DNA of 64,000 nt from Liolophura sinensis (Eukaryota > Mollusca > Polyplacophora > Chitonida > Chitonidae). Every line of letters starts with the position of its first letter. Within the stretch, counting starts at the first letter, position 1. Shown here in pieces: positions 1 to 12,900 of this stretch. The stretch spans positions 3,284,160 to 3,348,159 of the forward strand of contig NC_088298.1 in assembly GCF_032854445.1 (NCBI RefSeq), given 5' to 3'. Position numbers and translations under genes: made by a program. The notes under the pieces were generated by a model that worked only from the letters and a program-made list of their open reading frames with translations, was not told where the DNA came from and searched no databases.

Positions 1-296
1 AAAATTCTTTTTGAAGTATTTACTGGCTTTCTTTCATTGACTATAACAGAATATCGGGGCATTATCTCTTGTAAATTTTATTCATTTTCACAAATTACTT
101 TGTGTTAACTTATATGCACAATATTCTGATGAATGTTACACACAGAAAAACATGTTTCAGCAACTGCAACTGTTTTTTTTACATAACACAGCCAAAATAC
201 TACACAAGTACAGTGATAATCACGCTAGAAGAGATCGTTCAGATATTCCACACACTCAACAACGTCACGCAATTCTGGATTTATCCCCCTTTTGTT

Positions 297-456
297 CGGA
301 GATCTATTCCAGTGATTATCTCCCTTTTGTTGGGGCATCTATTGCCGTGATTATCTCTCGTTTGTTCGGACATCCATTGCCGTGATTGCCGCTCTTTTGT
401 TCGGAAACCAATTGCAGTGGTTATTTCCTTTTTGTTAGGACATCTATTAAAGTGAC
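297..456. repeat. Minisatellite, 35-bp unit, about 4-5 diverged copies
   Basis: Unit begins tcggacatctattgccgtga and continues to tctcccttttgt; copies start near 297, 332, 367, 402 and 437. Confidence 0.85.
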
Positions 457-889
457 AAAGGAAACAGAAACTTTTGAGTGTCAGCGACAAAAGCTTATAA
501 CAAGATTTATAACAGGTGTTTCTGCTAAAGCCAAGGCACAATATCTACGCCTCTCCTGATAACACACAATTAAGAACGACTACATGATGAGCCTAAACTG
601 ATTAGCATTTACATTTTATCAAGTAGAACAGCACCACATCAGAAATACTTAATATTAAAAAACTAAAAAATTGCAGTTTGAGACATAAGACACATTTTTT
701 GAAAACTTGGCATGAACAAGACATCGATATAGGCCTACACAGTGTTATTTTTTTTGGGGGGTGGGGGGGGAGCCCTTACATACTTCTTTGTCAACAAATA
801 CAAAAACAAACATGTCGTCAGTAGTACAGATTTATACTGCTCTCCCTTTGTTATTCTTATCAATTATCTAGCACTATCAAAATGAGCTC

Positions 890-1034
890 TAGTGAGAAGG
901 TCTGGCAACAACCTGCGATGGTCGTGGGTTTCCCCCGGGCTCTGTCCGGTTTCCTCCCACCATACGGCCGCCGTCGTATAAGTGAAATATTCTTGAGTAC
1001 GGCATGAAACAACAATTAAATAAATAAATAAAAT
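890..1034 (+). mobile_element. tRNA-derived SINE, 5'-truncated copy
   Basis: Same family as the full copy at 18369-18611 but in the opposite orientation; lacks the tRNA head and ends in a (taaa)n tail at 1014-1034. Contains the family core gggtttcccccgggctctg. Confidence 0.75.
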
Positions 1035-3006
1035 CAAAATGGGCTCTGGAGAGTAAGAGATGATATGTGGCGCCACTTATCAACTAATATACCGTGAGGG
1101 TTTCGCACATTTAGCTAATTTACATATTCGTGAGCGTTGTGTTCAGTAGTGTACTCACTATTCCTTCACCTACATTTATCTATTTGATTTGTCCTTAACG
1201 TCATGCGGTACTCAATAATTTTTCTCTTGCACTGCCAGCCTTGTGAGTGGAGGAAACCGGAGACCGGGGTGGAAATTTCCAATACACAATGGTGGTGGAG
1301 ATTATGGGTAGGTTAGAGGAAATTTAACCGGGCACACATAATCGATACCATCCCGCCTCAACAGGCAACTGAAAATCGTCCCTGAGGTTATGACCGCAGA
1401 TGGGCCGGGCAGATCTGGATTTACATTAGATGACTTAATGACTTATTATATCAAGTGTCAATACGACTTCAGTAGGTAATGCTTATCTGAATAGTGTAAT
1501 GGTCAGACACCAGTGTCTCAAGTGCAGATGTCAATACCACACAGCCAGAAAGTGTTCATCTTACACATGTTAAGAGTCACGCACTATTATGAATGCAATG
1601 TGTTTACTAAATGAACAACAAGATGGGCATTTGGTGGTGGATAAAATCACCCGGATGACCTCTACATATTTTTAAATAGAAATTTGTCACATGTTCTCTC
1701 CATTATGGAGGTCAGTGGCCTTATTCACATCTGTGCTTTTGGACATTCTGATCACGTTTCAGTATTCGATGAAATCAGGTTCAGAAATTTAAAACGACCT
1801 TTTTGAACATTAACAGACAATGTAAGATTAAAATGAACGTCAAGGTCAGCTAACAACAAATGAGGTCAAATAAATGTCAAGACCTTTAATTATCAGGAAA
1901 AGTCAATGCCTGAGTAAACAGTGTACAGTCATGGACTTTATGAAGCTTAAATTGGAGATCGCATTTTGGTGATAAAATTCATTTTAACGGACAACGTTGA
2001 GTTAACATTTCTCTTTTCTCCCTTCGGTCTCTTTGGTAGTCAAAAAGTCAGGTACAATGCATAATAAAAATACACTTAAGAAAGGGCCAACAATCTTTCC
2101 ATGTACATGTAAGCAGTTTTTGGCAGGTGTGATGGGTTGGGTATCATGAACTCTGAACAATTAGCTTGTTGATCAGTGCAGCAAGAAGACACATTCGTTA
2201 AGAAGAGTCAGAGGGGTGGGCCCTAAAACAAGCACCACCCCATCGCTCCCTCGCCCATCCCAACCCAAGGCACACAGCCTGTTTATGACAGGCATTTCAA
2301 ACAGTACAGGGGTGAGGGTAGGAACACCCTCTACTTGAACTTCAACTTACACATGATCACTTACATAAAAATCCGTACAAAAAAGTAAGAAAGAAAGAAA
2401 TACAAGATACATGTAATTCATCATCTAAACAAATTTCTCTTTCATGTTAAGATCAGATGACCAAACACTTCTCCTTCAGTCATACCTCATAATGAATTGT
2501 CCAAGAGCTAGTTACATGTAGTTAGCAAGTATAGGCTGATGCCAAAATGCTTCTTGAATAATGACAATCCACATATGCACAAAGCATGTGATGTGACAAA
2601 TTTTTCAAAGATATGATTAACATAGTTATATTACTAGCAAGACCTAAAACAGTTTGCAGCAAAGACAAGCTGTTGTCAAATAAATACTATATTACACACA
2701 GATATGGTATAGAAAATTGACTAGTTACAATCCCACTGATTGGTCACTTTCAGCCAACCAAATATCATTTTGAATCGTCAGTGCTGATTGGTTATAACAA
2801 GTCTATCAAAATCATCCTTCACTTGTTTGTGCTGAATGGCGCTGGATCACATCGTGGCTTCAGTCAACCAGAGCTAACTACAACTCTCATAGGACACAGT
2901 TTGCTGGATTTCATTTCTCAAATCTCTTACACATTCTGAAAGGAAACAACATATTTTACTCTTTAGACCACTTAGTAAACCTATACTGGGGCTATCAAGT
3001 ACACAA

Positions 3007-3012
3007 TTTAAT
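3007..3012 (-). terminator. Candidate poly(A) signal ATTAAA
   Basis: About 745 nt after the stop codon on the gene strand, followed by a GT-rich stretch (TTGTGTACTTG). It is the first common poly(A) variant I found. No transcript end supports it. Confidence 0.2.
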
Positions 3013-3755
3013 ACACTCAAGCATACACAAGAAAGTACATATGTTTAGGCAACCATATCTTTGCAGATATTTTGAAATGTCAAACATGAATGCTCTTGCA
3101 TTATGCTAATTAACAGAATACAAAATCGACACTGATTGGCTGGGAGTGGAGATAGGGTTTCCCGGGTTAAAGTCTGAAGAATTGGTCCCGCTTGAAATAA
3201 TATGCCATACCTAAAATTCAGCTTAGGTTGGGCATACCTTGAGCTTGATTATCTCTCACACCTGTCTTTCAGCATCGATTCTTTATCAATTTAAGCCCTT
3301 TTTGTGCTTCCACGAAAATTATATAATTGCAATAATTTTCCTAAATTTACACTTAATAACTCACAAAGATACATGTAGCTTTATGAAACCTTAATTTTGA
3401 CTTATTTAGGAGGTGTGGCAGGTGACTGATAAGATGCAATTGTCAAAACTTCCCTCCTCTCTCCCCTCAGTACCAACACCACCACCAACAACAACAACAA
3501 CACATGTAACCTGTCTCTAACATGAACTGTTAGACTAACAGCCTAACTTAGGTAAACTGACAAGAGGTTGTATTTCACTGGTTATGTCTTACCATTTGCC
3601 AGCTATCACATTGTTGTTTTTCTTACTGTCTAAACTGTAAGTTTTAAGTATATAATATAAATAAAATATTTCAGTTTAGCAAAACCCCACATAAATCAAG
3701 GATAAAACACCTACCAATCAAACAGCTACATGTGGGATGTGCTGTCCAATGAAAA

Positions 3756-3909
3756 TCATGTTTCCTGCATGACCTGATGCTTTCTTCTCTCTATGAAGTC
3801 CAGGAGCTTCCCTGTTGAAATGGGTTGAACTCGGGCAGTGGAGGGGTGCCCAGCTAATCCTCGCTTCACCCAATCAACACCCAGCAATGACTGAGCAGTT
3901 GGCCGTTTG
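3756..3909 (-). CDS. trio: trio-like terminal coding exon
   Basis: 154 nt including TGA at 3758-3756. Acceptor …ttttgttgacag. Reads [55 protein letters not shown] is the kinase subdomain XI Arg motif and FIERRKHQ is a Trio C-terminal signature; human Trio has about 20 more residues, so this end is shorter. It is over 6 kb from the previous exon. Confidence 0.94.
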
Positions 3910-6900
3910 CTGTCAACAAAATCATCAACATTACGACTTTGTGAAGATATTTTTTCGGGGGATGCACATGTTCGTTTAAGCTGAGCAAAGATAAGATGAA
4001 AACTAAGATTAGAAACACTAATAAAAGTCACTACTGTAGGGTGGCCTAACATATGTATTAACTTATGTATTATGTATTATGTATTAAATTCTGTCAGTAT
4101 ATTTCATAGGGACTTTTCCAAAATTCCCTTGTGCTCACTGTTCTTGGAGAGAACAGCCTGCGGAGATCACTAGGCTACCACCAGTGTAACATTAGGTTGA
4201 CTTTGTGGGTAAAAATCTGTGTGTCACATGAAGTTTGTGGAGATCACTAGGCTACCACCAGTGTGGCATTAAGGTCACTTTGTGGGTAAATATCTGTGTG
4301 TCACCTGAAGTTTGTGGAGATCACTAGGCTACCACCAGGGTGGCATTAAGTTGGTAGGTATGTGTGTGTCACATGAAGCTTGTGGAGATCACTAGGCTAC
4401 CACCAGGGTGGCATTAAGTTGGTAGATATGTGTGTGTCACCTGAAGCTTGTGGAGATCACTAGGCTACCACCAGGGTGGCATTAAGGTCACTTTGTGGGT
4501 AAATATCTGTGTGTCACCTGAAGCTTGTGGAGATCACTAGGCTACCACCAGTGTGGCATTAAGGTCACTTTGTGGGTAAATATCTGTGTGTCACATGAAG
4601 CTTGTGGAGATCACTAGGCTACCACCAGTGTGGCATTAAGTTGGTAGGTATGTGTGTGTCACATGAAGCTTGTGGAGATCACTAGGCTACCACCAGGGTG
4701 GCATTAAGTTGGTAGGTATGTGTGTGTCACATGAAGCTTGTGGAGATCACTAGGCTACCACCAGTGTGGCATTAAGTTGGTAAAAATCTGTGTGTCACCT
4801 GAAGTTTGCGGAGATCACTAGGCTACCACCAGGGTGGCATTAAGTTGGTAGGTATGTGTGTGTCACATGAAGCTTGTGGAGATCACTAGGCTACCACCAG
4901 TGTGGCATTAAGGTCACTTTGTGGGTAAATATCTGTGTGTCACCTGAAGCTTGTGGAGATCACTAGGCTACCACCAGTGTGGCATTAAGGTCACTTTGTG
5001 GGTAAATATCTGTGTGTCACCTGAAGTTTGTGGAGATCACTAGGCTACCACCAGGGTGGCATTAAGGTCACTTTGTGGGTAAATATCTGTGTGTCACCTC
5101 AAGTTTGTGGAGATCACTAGGCTACCACCAGCGTGGCATTAAGGTCACTTTGTGGGTAAAAATCTGTGTGTCACATGAAGTTTGTGGAGATCACTAGGCT
5201 ACCACCAGCGTGGCATTAAGGTCACTTTGTGGGTAAAAATCTGTGTGTCACATGAAGTTTGTGGAGATCACTAGGCTACCATCAGGGTGGCATTAAGGTC
5301 ACTTTGTGGGTAAATATCTGTGTGTCACATGAAGCTTGTGGAGATCACTAGGCTACCACCAGGGTGGCATTAAGGTCACTTTGTGGGTAAATATCTGTGT
5401 GTCACCTGAAGCTTGTGGAGATCACTAGGCTACCACCAGTGTGGCATTAAGGTCACTTTGTGGGTAAATATCTGTGTGTCACATGAAGCTTGTGGAGATC
5501 ACTAGGCTACCACCAGGGTGGCATTAAGTTGGTAGGTATGTGTGTGTCACATGAAGCTTGTGGAGATCACTAGGCTACCACCAGTGTGGCATTAAGTTGG
5601 TAGGTATGTGTGTGTCACATGAAGCTTGTGGAGATCACTAGGCTACCACCAGTGTGGCATTAAGTTGGTAAAAATCTGTGTGTCACCTGAAGCTTGTGGA
5701 GATCACTAGGCTACCACCAGGGTGGCATTAAGTTGGTAGGTATGTGTGTGTCACATGAAGCTTGTGGAGATCACTAGGCTACCACCAGGGTGGCATTAAG
5801 GTCACTTTGTGGGTAAATATCTATGTGTCACCTGAAGTTTGTGGAGATCACTAGGCTACCACCAGCGTGGCATTAAGTTGGTAGATATGTGTGTGTCACC
5901 TGAAGCTTGTGGAGATCACTAGGCTACCACCAGGGTGGCATTAAGTTGGTAGATATGTGTGTGTCACCTGAAGCTTGTAGAGATCCCTAGGCTACCACCA
6001 GTGTGGCATTAAGGTCACTTTGTGGGTAAAAATCTGTGTGTCACATGGAGCTTGTGGAGATCACTAGGCTACCACCAGTGTGGCATTAAGGTCACTTTGT
6101 GGGTAAATATCTATGTGTCACCTGAAGCTTGTGGAGATCACTAGGCTACCACCAGGGTGGCATTAAGTTGGTAGGTATGTGTGTGTCACATGAAGCTTGT
6201 GGAGATCACTAGGCTACCACCAGGGTGGCATTAAGGTCACTTTGTGGGTAAAAATCTGTGTGTCACCTGAAGCTTGTGGAGATCACTAGGCTACCACCAG
6301 GGTGGCATTAAGTTGGTAGGTATGTGTGTGTCACATGAAGCTTGTGGAGATCACTAGGCTACCACCAGGGTGGCATTAAGGTCACTTTGTGGGTAAATAT
6401 CTGTGTGTCACCTGAAGCTTGTGGAGATCACTAGGCTACCACCAGGGTGGCATTAAGTTGGTAGGTATGTGTGCGTCACATGAAGCTTGTGGAGATCACT
6501 AGGCTACCACCAGGGTGGCATTAAGGTCACTTTGTGGGTAAATATCTGTGTGTCACCTGAAGCTTGTGGAGATCACTAGGCTACCACCAGCGTGGCATTA
6601 AGTTGGTAGATATGTGTGTGTCACATGAAGCTTGTGGAGATCACTAGGCTACCACCAGGGTGGCATTAAGTTGGTAGGTATGTGTGTGTCACATGAAGCT
6701 TGTGGAGATCACTAGGCTACCACCAGTGTGGCATTAAGTTGGTAGGTATGTGTGTGTCACATGAAGCTTGTGGAGATCACTAGGCTACCACCAGTGTGGC
6801 ATTAAGGTCACTTTGTGGGTAAATATCTGTGTGTCACCTGAAGCTTGTGGAGATCACTAGGCTACCACCAGTGTGGCATTAAGGTCACTTTGTGGGTAAA

Positions 6901-9900
6901 TATCTGTGTGTCACCTGAAGCTTGTGGAGATCACTAGGCTACCACCAGGGTGGCATTAAGTTGGTAGGTATGTGTGTGTCACATGAAGCTTGTGGAGATC
7001 ACTAGGCTACCACCAGTGTGGCATTAAGGTCACTTTGTGGGTAAATATCTGTGTGTCACCTGAAGCTTGTGGAGATCACTAGGCTACCACCAGTGTGGCA
7101 TTAAGTTGGTAGATATGTGTGTGTCACCTGAAGCTTGTGGAGATCACTAGGCTACCACCAGGGTGGCATTAAGGTCACTTTGTGGGTAAATATCTGTGTG
7201 TCACGTGAAGCTTGTGGAGATCACTAGGCTACCATCAGGGTGGCATTAAGGTCACTTTGTGGGTAAATATCTGTGTGTCACATGAAGCTTGTGGAGATCA
7301 CTAGGCTACCACCAGTGTGGCATTAAGGTCACTTTGTGGGTAAATATCTATGTGTCACCTGAAGCTTGTGGAGATCACTAGGCTACCACCAGGGTGGCAT
7401 TAAGTTGGTAGGTATGTGTGTGTCACATGAAGCTTGTGGAGATCACTAGGCTACCACCAGGGTGGCATTAAGTTGGTAGGTATGTGTGTGTCACCTGAAG
7501 CTTGTGGAGATCACTAGGCTACCACCAGTGTGGCATTAAGTTGGTAGATATGTGTGTGTCACCTGAAGCTTGTGGAGATCACTAGGCTACCACCAGGGTG
7601 GCATTAAGTTGGTAGGTATGTGTGTGTCACATGAAGCTTGTGGAGATCACTAGGCTACCACCAGGGTGGCATTAAGGTCACTTTGTGGGTAAAAATCTGT
7701 GTGTCACCTGAAGCTTGTGGAGATCACTAGGCTACCACCAGGGTGGCATTAAGTTGGTAGGTATGTGTGTGTCACATGAAGCTTGTGGAGATCACTAGGC
7801 TACCACCAGGGTGGCATTAAGTTGGTAGGTATGTGTGTGTCACATGAAGCTTGTGGAGATCACTAGGCTACCACCAGTGTGGCATTAAGGTCACTTTGTG
7901 GGTAAATATCTGTGTGTCACCTGAAGTTTGTGGAGATCACTAGGCTACCACCAGCGTGGCATTAAGTTGGTAGATATGTGTGTGTCACCTGAAGCTTGTG
8001 GAGATCACTAGGCTACCACCAGGGTGGCATTAAGTTGGTAGATATGTGTGTGTCACCTGAAGCTTGTAGAGATCCCTAGGCTACCACCAGTGTGGCATTA
8101 AGGTCACTTTGTGGGTAAAAATCTGTGTGTCACATGAAGTTTGTGGAGATCACTAGGCTACCACCAGTGTGGCATTAAGGTCACTTTGTGGGTAAATATC
8201 TGTGTGTCACCTCAAGTTTGTGGAGATCACTAGGCTACCACCAGTGTGGCATTAAGGTCACTTTGTGGGTAAAAATCTGTGTGTCACATGGAGCTTGTGG
8301 AGATCACTAGGCTACCACCAGTGTGGCATTAAGGTCACTTTGTGGGTAAATATCTGTGTGTCACATGAAGCTTGTGGAGATCACTAGGCTACCACCAGTG
8401 TGGCATTAAGGTCACTTTGTGGGTAAATATCTGTGTGTCACATGAAGCTTGTGGAGATCACTAGGCTACCATCAGGGTGGCATTAAGGTCACTTTGTGGG
8501 TAAATATCTGTGTGTCACATGAAGCTTGTAGAGATCCCTAGGCTACCACCAGTGTGGCATTAAGGTCACTTTGTGGGTAAATATCTGTGTGTCACCTGAA
8601 GCTTGTGGAGATCACTAGGCTACCACCAGGATGGCATTAAGGTCACTTTGTGGGTAAATATCTGTGTGTCACATGAAGCTTGTGGAGATCACTAGGCTAC
8701 CACCAGGGTGGCATTAAGGTCACTTTGTGGGTAAAAATCTGTGTGTCACCTGAAGCTTGTGGAGATCACTAGGCTACCACCAGGGTGGCATTAAGGTCAC
8801 TTTGTGGGTAAATATCTGTGTGTCACCTGAAGCTTGTGGAGATCACTAGGCTACCACCAGTGTGGCATTAAGGTCACTTTGTGGGTAAATATCTGTGTGT
8901 CACATGAAGCTTGTGGAGATCACTAGGCTACCACCAGGGTGGCATTAAGGTCACTTTGTGGGTAAATATCTGTGTGTCACATGAAGCTTGTGGAGATCAC
9001 TAGGCTACCACCAGGGTGGCATTAAGGTCACTTTGTGGGTAAATATCTGTGTGTCACATGAAGTTTGTGGAGATCACTAGGCTACCACCAGGGTGGCATT
9101 AAGTTGGTAGGTATGTGTGTGTCACATGAAGCTTGTGGAGATCACTAGGCTACCACCAGGGTGGCATTAAGGTCACTTTGTGGGTAAAAATCTGTGTGTC
9201 ACCTGAAGTTTGTGGAGATCACTAGGCTACCATCAGGGTGGCATTAAGTTGGTAGGTATGTGTGTGTCACATGAAGCTTGTGGAGATCACTAGGCTACCA
9301 TCAGGGTGGCATTAAGTTGGTAGGTATGTGTGTGTCACCTGAAGCTTGTGGAGATCACTAGGCTACCATCAGGGTGGCATTAATGTCACTTGGTTTATTT
9401 ATTTCATCTGTGGGCAATTCATCCATCCAGAACTGACTGCCCTCATCTAAGTGACGTATATTGTTTTTTTATTTATTGATTTAGTATTTGTGTTTGATCA
9501 TTGCTGATCGCCCTAATCACGAATTGGAAGCCTGAGTGCCTGAGGAAAACCACCAACTTTTGGCAAGTTATTGATGAATATTCTCACACGTGATGTACAG
9601 ACAGACATATCATATTGATGAAAGACCAGTAGTCTTCAATGATCTGTACAAACGGCTCGATGTGAGTGAAATGACACCTTGTGTTTAATCAACTCTCGCC
9701 CACACCTCGGATTGTGCCACCTCAGGATTATCTTATTATTTCTGGAGCCTTGATGATCCCATCCTGATTACTAACCAAGTGAAATTTCCTTAACAAACAA
9801 AAAGAGCTGCAGGGTATTTCATACTGTGTGAATAATATCTCACATTTGTTATCAAAACATATCTCTTCACTCACAACAACATTTGATTCCCTCGATTTAT

Positions 9901-12900
9901 GCAATTCTACCAAAAACCCATGATTTAAATACCAGATGATTACATTTTCATAGCTTGAACATCATAACCACTGCTTCACCCCGCGATTTCTCAACCCACA
10001 TACCTATCATGATATATTAAAGCTAAAAGTTTTTAAAAACACTAATGAAATAAGTAAATAAACTTCTTCAGCACCATATTAAGCACCAATCAATCAATCA
10101 ATCAATCAATAAATGATTCTGAAATTTCAAAACACCAACGTGAGTAACTTGTGTTTACCTCAGCTCATCCACGAGCATGCTGCTGATCAGATCTTTAGCC
10201 TCCTGGGAAACCTTAGCGAAATACTCCTCCGGGAAACAGTAATCTGTCCGCAGAATGTTTGAGCAGGTTTCCTCCAGGCTTTCATCCAGGAATGGGGAAA
10301 CCCCACTCAACATCACGTACAGTAGCACACCCACACTCCTGGTGTAACCAGAAAGAAAGTTTGAGTCATTAATAAAATGATTGAAGGATGGCTCGATTGG
10401 TTGACTAGCTCACTGAAAGAAGGATCCTGGAGATGACCTTAACAGTGATTGCCGTTATCCTAATTCTTCTAAAATTTGGGACAGATATTAGTAATGTTGA
10501 AGGTAGAATATTACATGTCTTTACCAGCCTTTTGGGAAAGTAATGATATGAGTATGTTGTTCATTAGATGGTCTAATCATGCGAGAAAAAAGAAACTCAA
10601 TATTCCTGCTTGAAGTACATGTCCTGAATGAGCAGACCAGGTGTCCCAAATGAGCAGTTTAGGTGTCCCGAATAAGCAGACTAAGTGTCCCAAATGAGCA
10701 GACCAGGTGTCCCAAATGAGCAGACCAGGTGTCCCAAATTTTAGAGGAAACAGGGTAGTGTACATGTCTTTGGTTTGATGTAATCTCAAAAACATCACTA
10801 CTCAACATGTGTATAGAGAAGCACACACAGAAAGTTTTATTGATTGACTGGTGGAATTTTTGATGGATTGGCTGACCGAATAAAGGATTAGTTTACTTGT
10901 GTAGTGTATTTGGTTTGATATAATCGAGAGATACATTGCTTGTTACTGCATTTGGTTTGATTTAGTCAATAGAAGCATTGCTTGTTTACTGTATTTGGTT
11001 TGATTTAGTCAATAGAAGCATTGCTTGTTTACTGTATTTGGTTTGATTTAGTCAATAGAAGCATTGCTTGTTTACTGTATTTGGTTTGATTCAACATGAT
11101 TCAGGCACATCCAAAATCCTTCTGTATTGAGAAAGAAAGTTTCACTGACTGATGGAGTGAATGATTGATGGATGGGTTGACTTGATGACTGAAGGAAGAA
11201 TAGATGACTTAGTGATTGATTGATTATTTTATTTGATTCATTTAATCAGAGAGAACATCTTTTTGAGACACAAAGTATTCTCTGTATTCTTACATATTGG
11301 TGGAAGACAAGGGATCACCAGGGCCACATGGATAGTGGAAGCAGCAGATAAATCAAATTTCCTGTCCAAGGTTGAGATTTGAACCTGTACCTTGTGTGTC
11401 CTAGCGACTGAAAGACAAGGCTGTGTGTTAAATGATCCTTACCATATATCTGTGAGAAGTGCCACAGGTGTGCCCTTCACCATCTCTGGGGACATAAACT
11501 CAGGGCTTCCCACCATGGGATGGACGTAATAATTATTATAAATATGTCTGGCATCCCCAAAATCCACCAGTTTGACAGTCGGAGTTATTCCCCAAGGTCC
11601 ACCATCAGATTTTCAGGCTGAACAGAAGTGAAAACGAAATTACTTAAATTAACACACAATCTTAAATCCGGCCCTCTTTGTGGTCATAGTGATCAGTTCA
11701 GAATTAGACTAAACAGTGTGGAACATGATCTCGAAATGTTTTAATTTTAGAGTACGTCGATAGACTCACCTTTATATGGAGACAAGCTATTCTACAGATG
11801 TGAAGGCATTGTACCGCATCTAACAGTTGATAGACCCACCTTTATATGGAGACAAGCTATTCTACAGGTGTGCAGGCATTGCACCGCATCTAACAGTTGA
11901 TAGACCCACCTTTATATGGAGATAAGCTATTCTACACATGTGCAGGCATTGTACCGCATCTAACAGTTGATAGACCCACCTTTATATGGAGACAAGCTAT
12001 TCTACAGGTGTGCAGGCATTGTACTGCATCTAACAGTTAATACACCCACCTCTACATGAAGATGAGCTATTCTACAGGTGTTTCAGGCATTGTACCGCAT
12101 CTAACAGTTGATAGGCCCACCTTTATATGGAGATGGGCTATTCTACAGATGTGCAGGCATTGCACCGCGTCTAACAGTTGATAGACCTACCTTTATATGG
12201 AGATGAGCTATTCTACAGTAGTGCAGGTATTGTACCAAGTCTAACAGTTGATAAACCCACCTTTATATGGAGACAAGCAATTCTACAGATGTGAAGGCAT
12301 TGTACCGCATCTAACTGTTGATAGACTCACCTTTACATGGAGACAAGCAATTCTACAGATGTAAAGGCATTACACCGCATCTAACAGTTGATAGACCCAC
12401 TTTTATATCGGCGATGAGCCTACAGATGTGCAAAAATTGTACCGCCTCTAACTCTTGATGGACCCACCTTTATATGGAGATGAGCTATTCTACAGGTGTG
12501 CAGGCATAGTACCATGTCTAACAGTTAATAGACCCACCCTCATATGGAGATGAGCTATTCTACAGTAGTGCAGGCATTGTACCACATCTAACAGTTAACA
12601 GACCCACCTTTATACGGAGACGCATTGCTAACAGTTGATAGACCCACCTTTAAATGGAGACAAGCAATTCTGCAGGTGTGCAGCTGTTGTACCACGTCTG
12701 ACAGTTGATGGGGTCAGGTATTGTACCACATCTAACAGCTGATGGACCCAGGTATTGTACTACATGTTACATTTGAAGGATCCAGGTATTGTACCACGTC
12801 TAACAGCTGATGGATCCAGGTATTGTACCTCATCTAACAGCTGATGGATCCAGGTATTGTACTACGTTACATTTGATGGATCCAGGTATTGTACCACGTC

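Larger units (their letters stand above)
1..3755. other. 3' UTR and downstream flank, no gene recognised
   Basis: AT-rich, with only short random ORFs. The 3' UTR of the trio-like gene must begin at 3755, but its end is not visible. Possible minus-strand poly(A) signals are ATTAAA at 3012-3007 and AATAAA at 82-77. Positions 1215-1430 look like an interspersed repeat (gtggaggaaaccggagaccg) also seen faintly near 26030. A (CAA)n-like stretch sits at 3480-3502. Confidence 0.5.

Noticed and set aside
4133-9385. CRISPR-like repeat array
   Set aside because: Units are fully repeated without unique spacers and lie in an intron of a eukaryotic gene.
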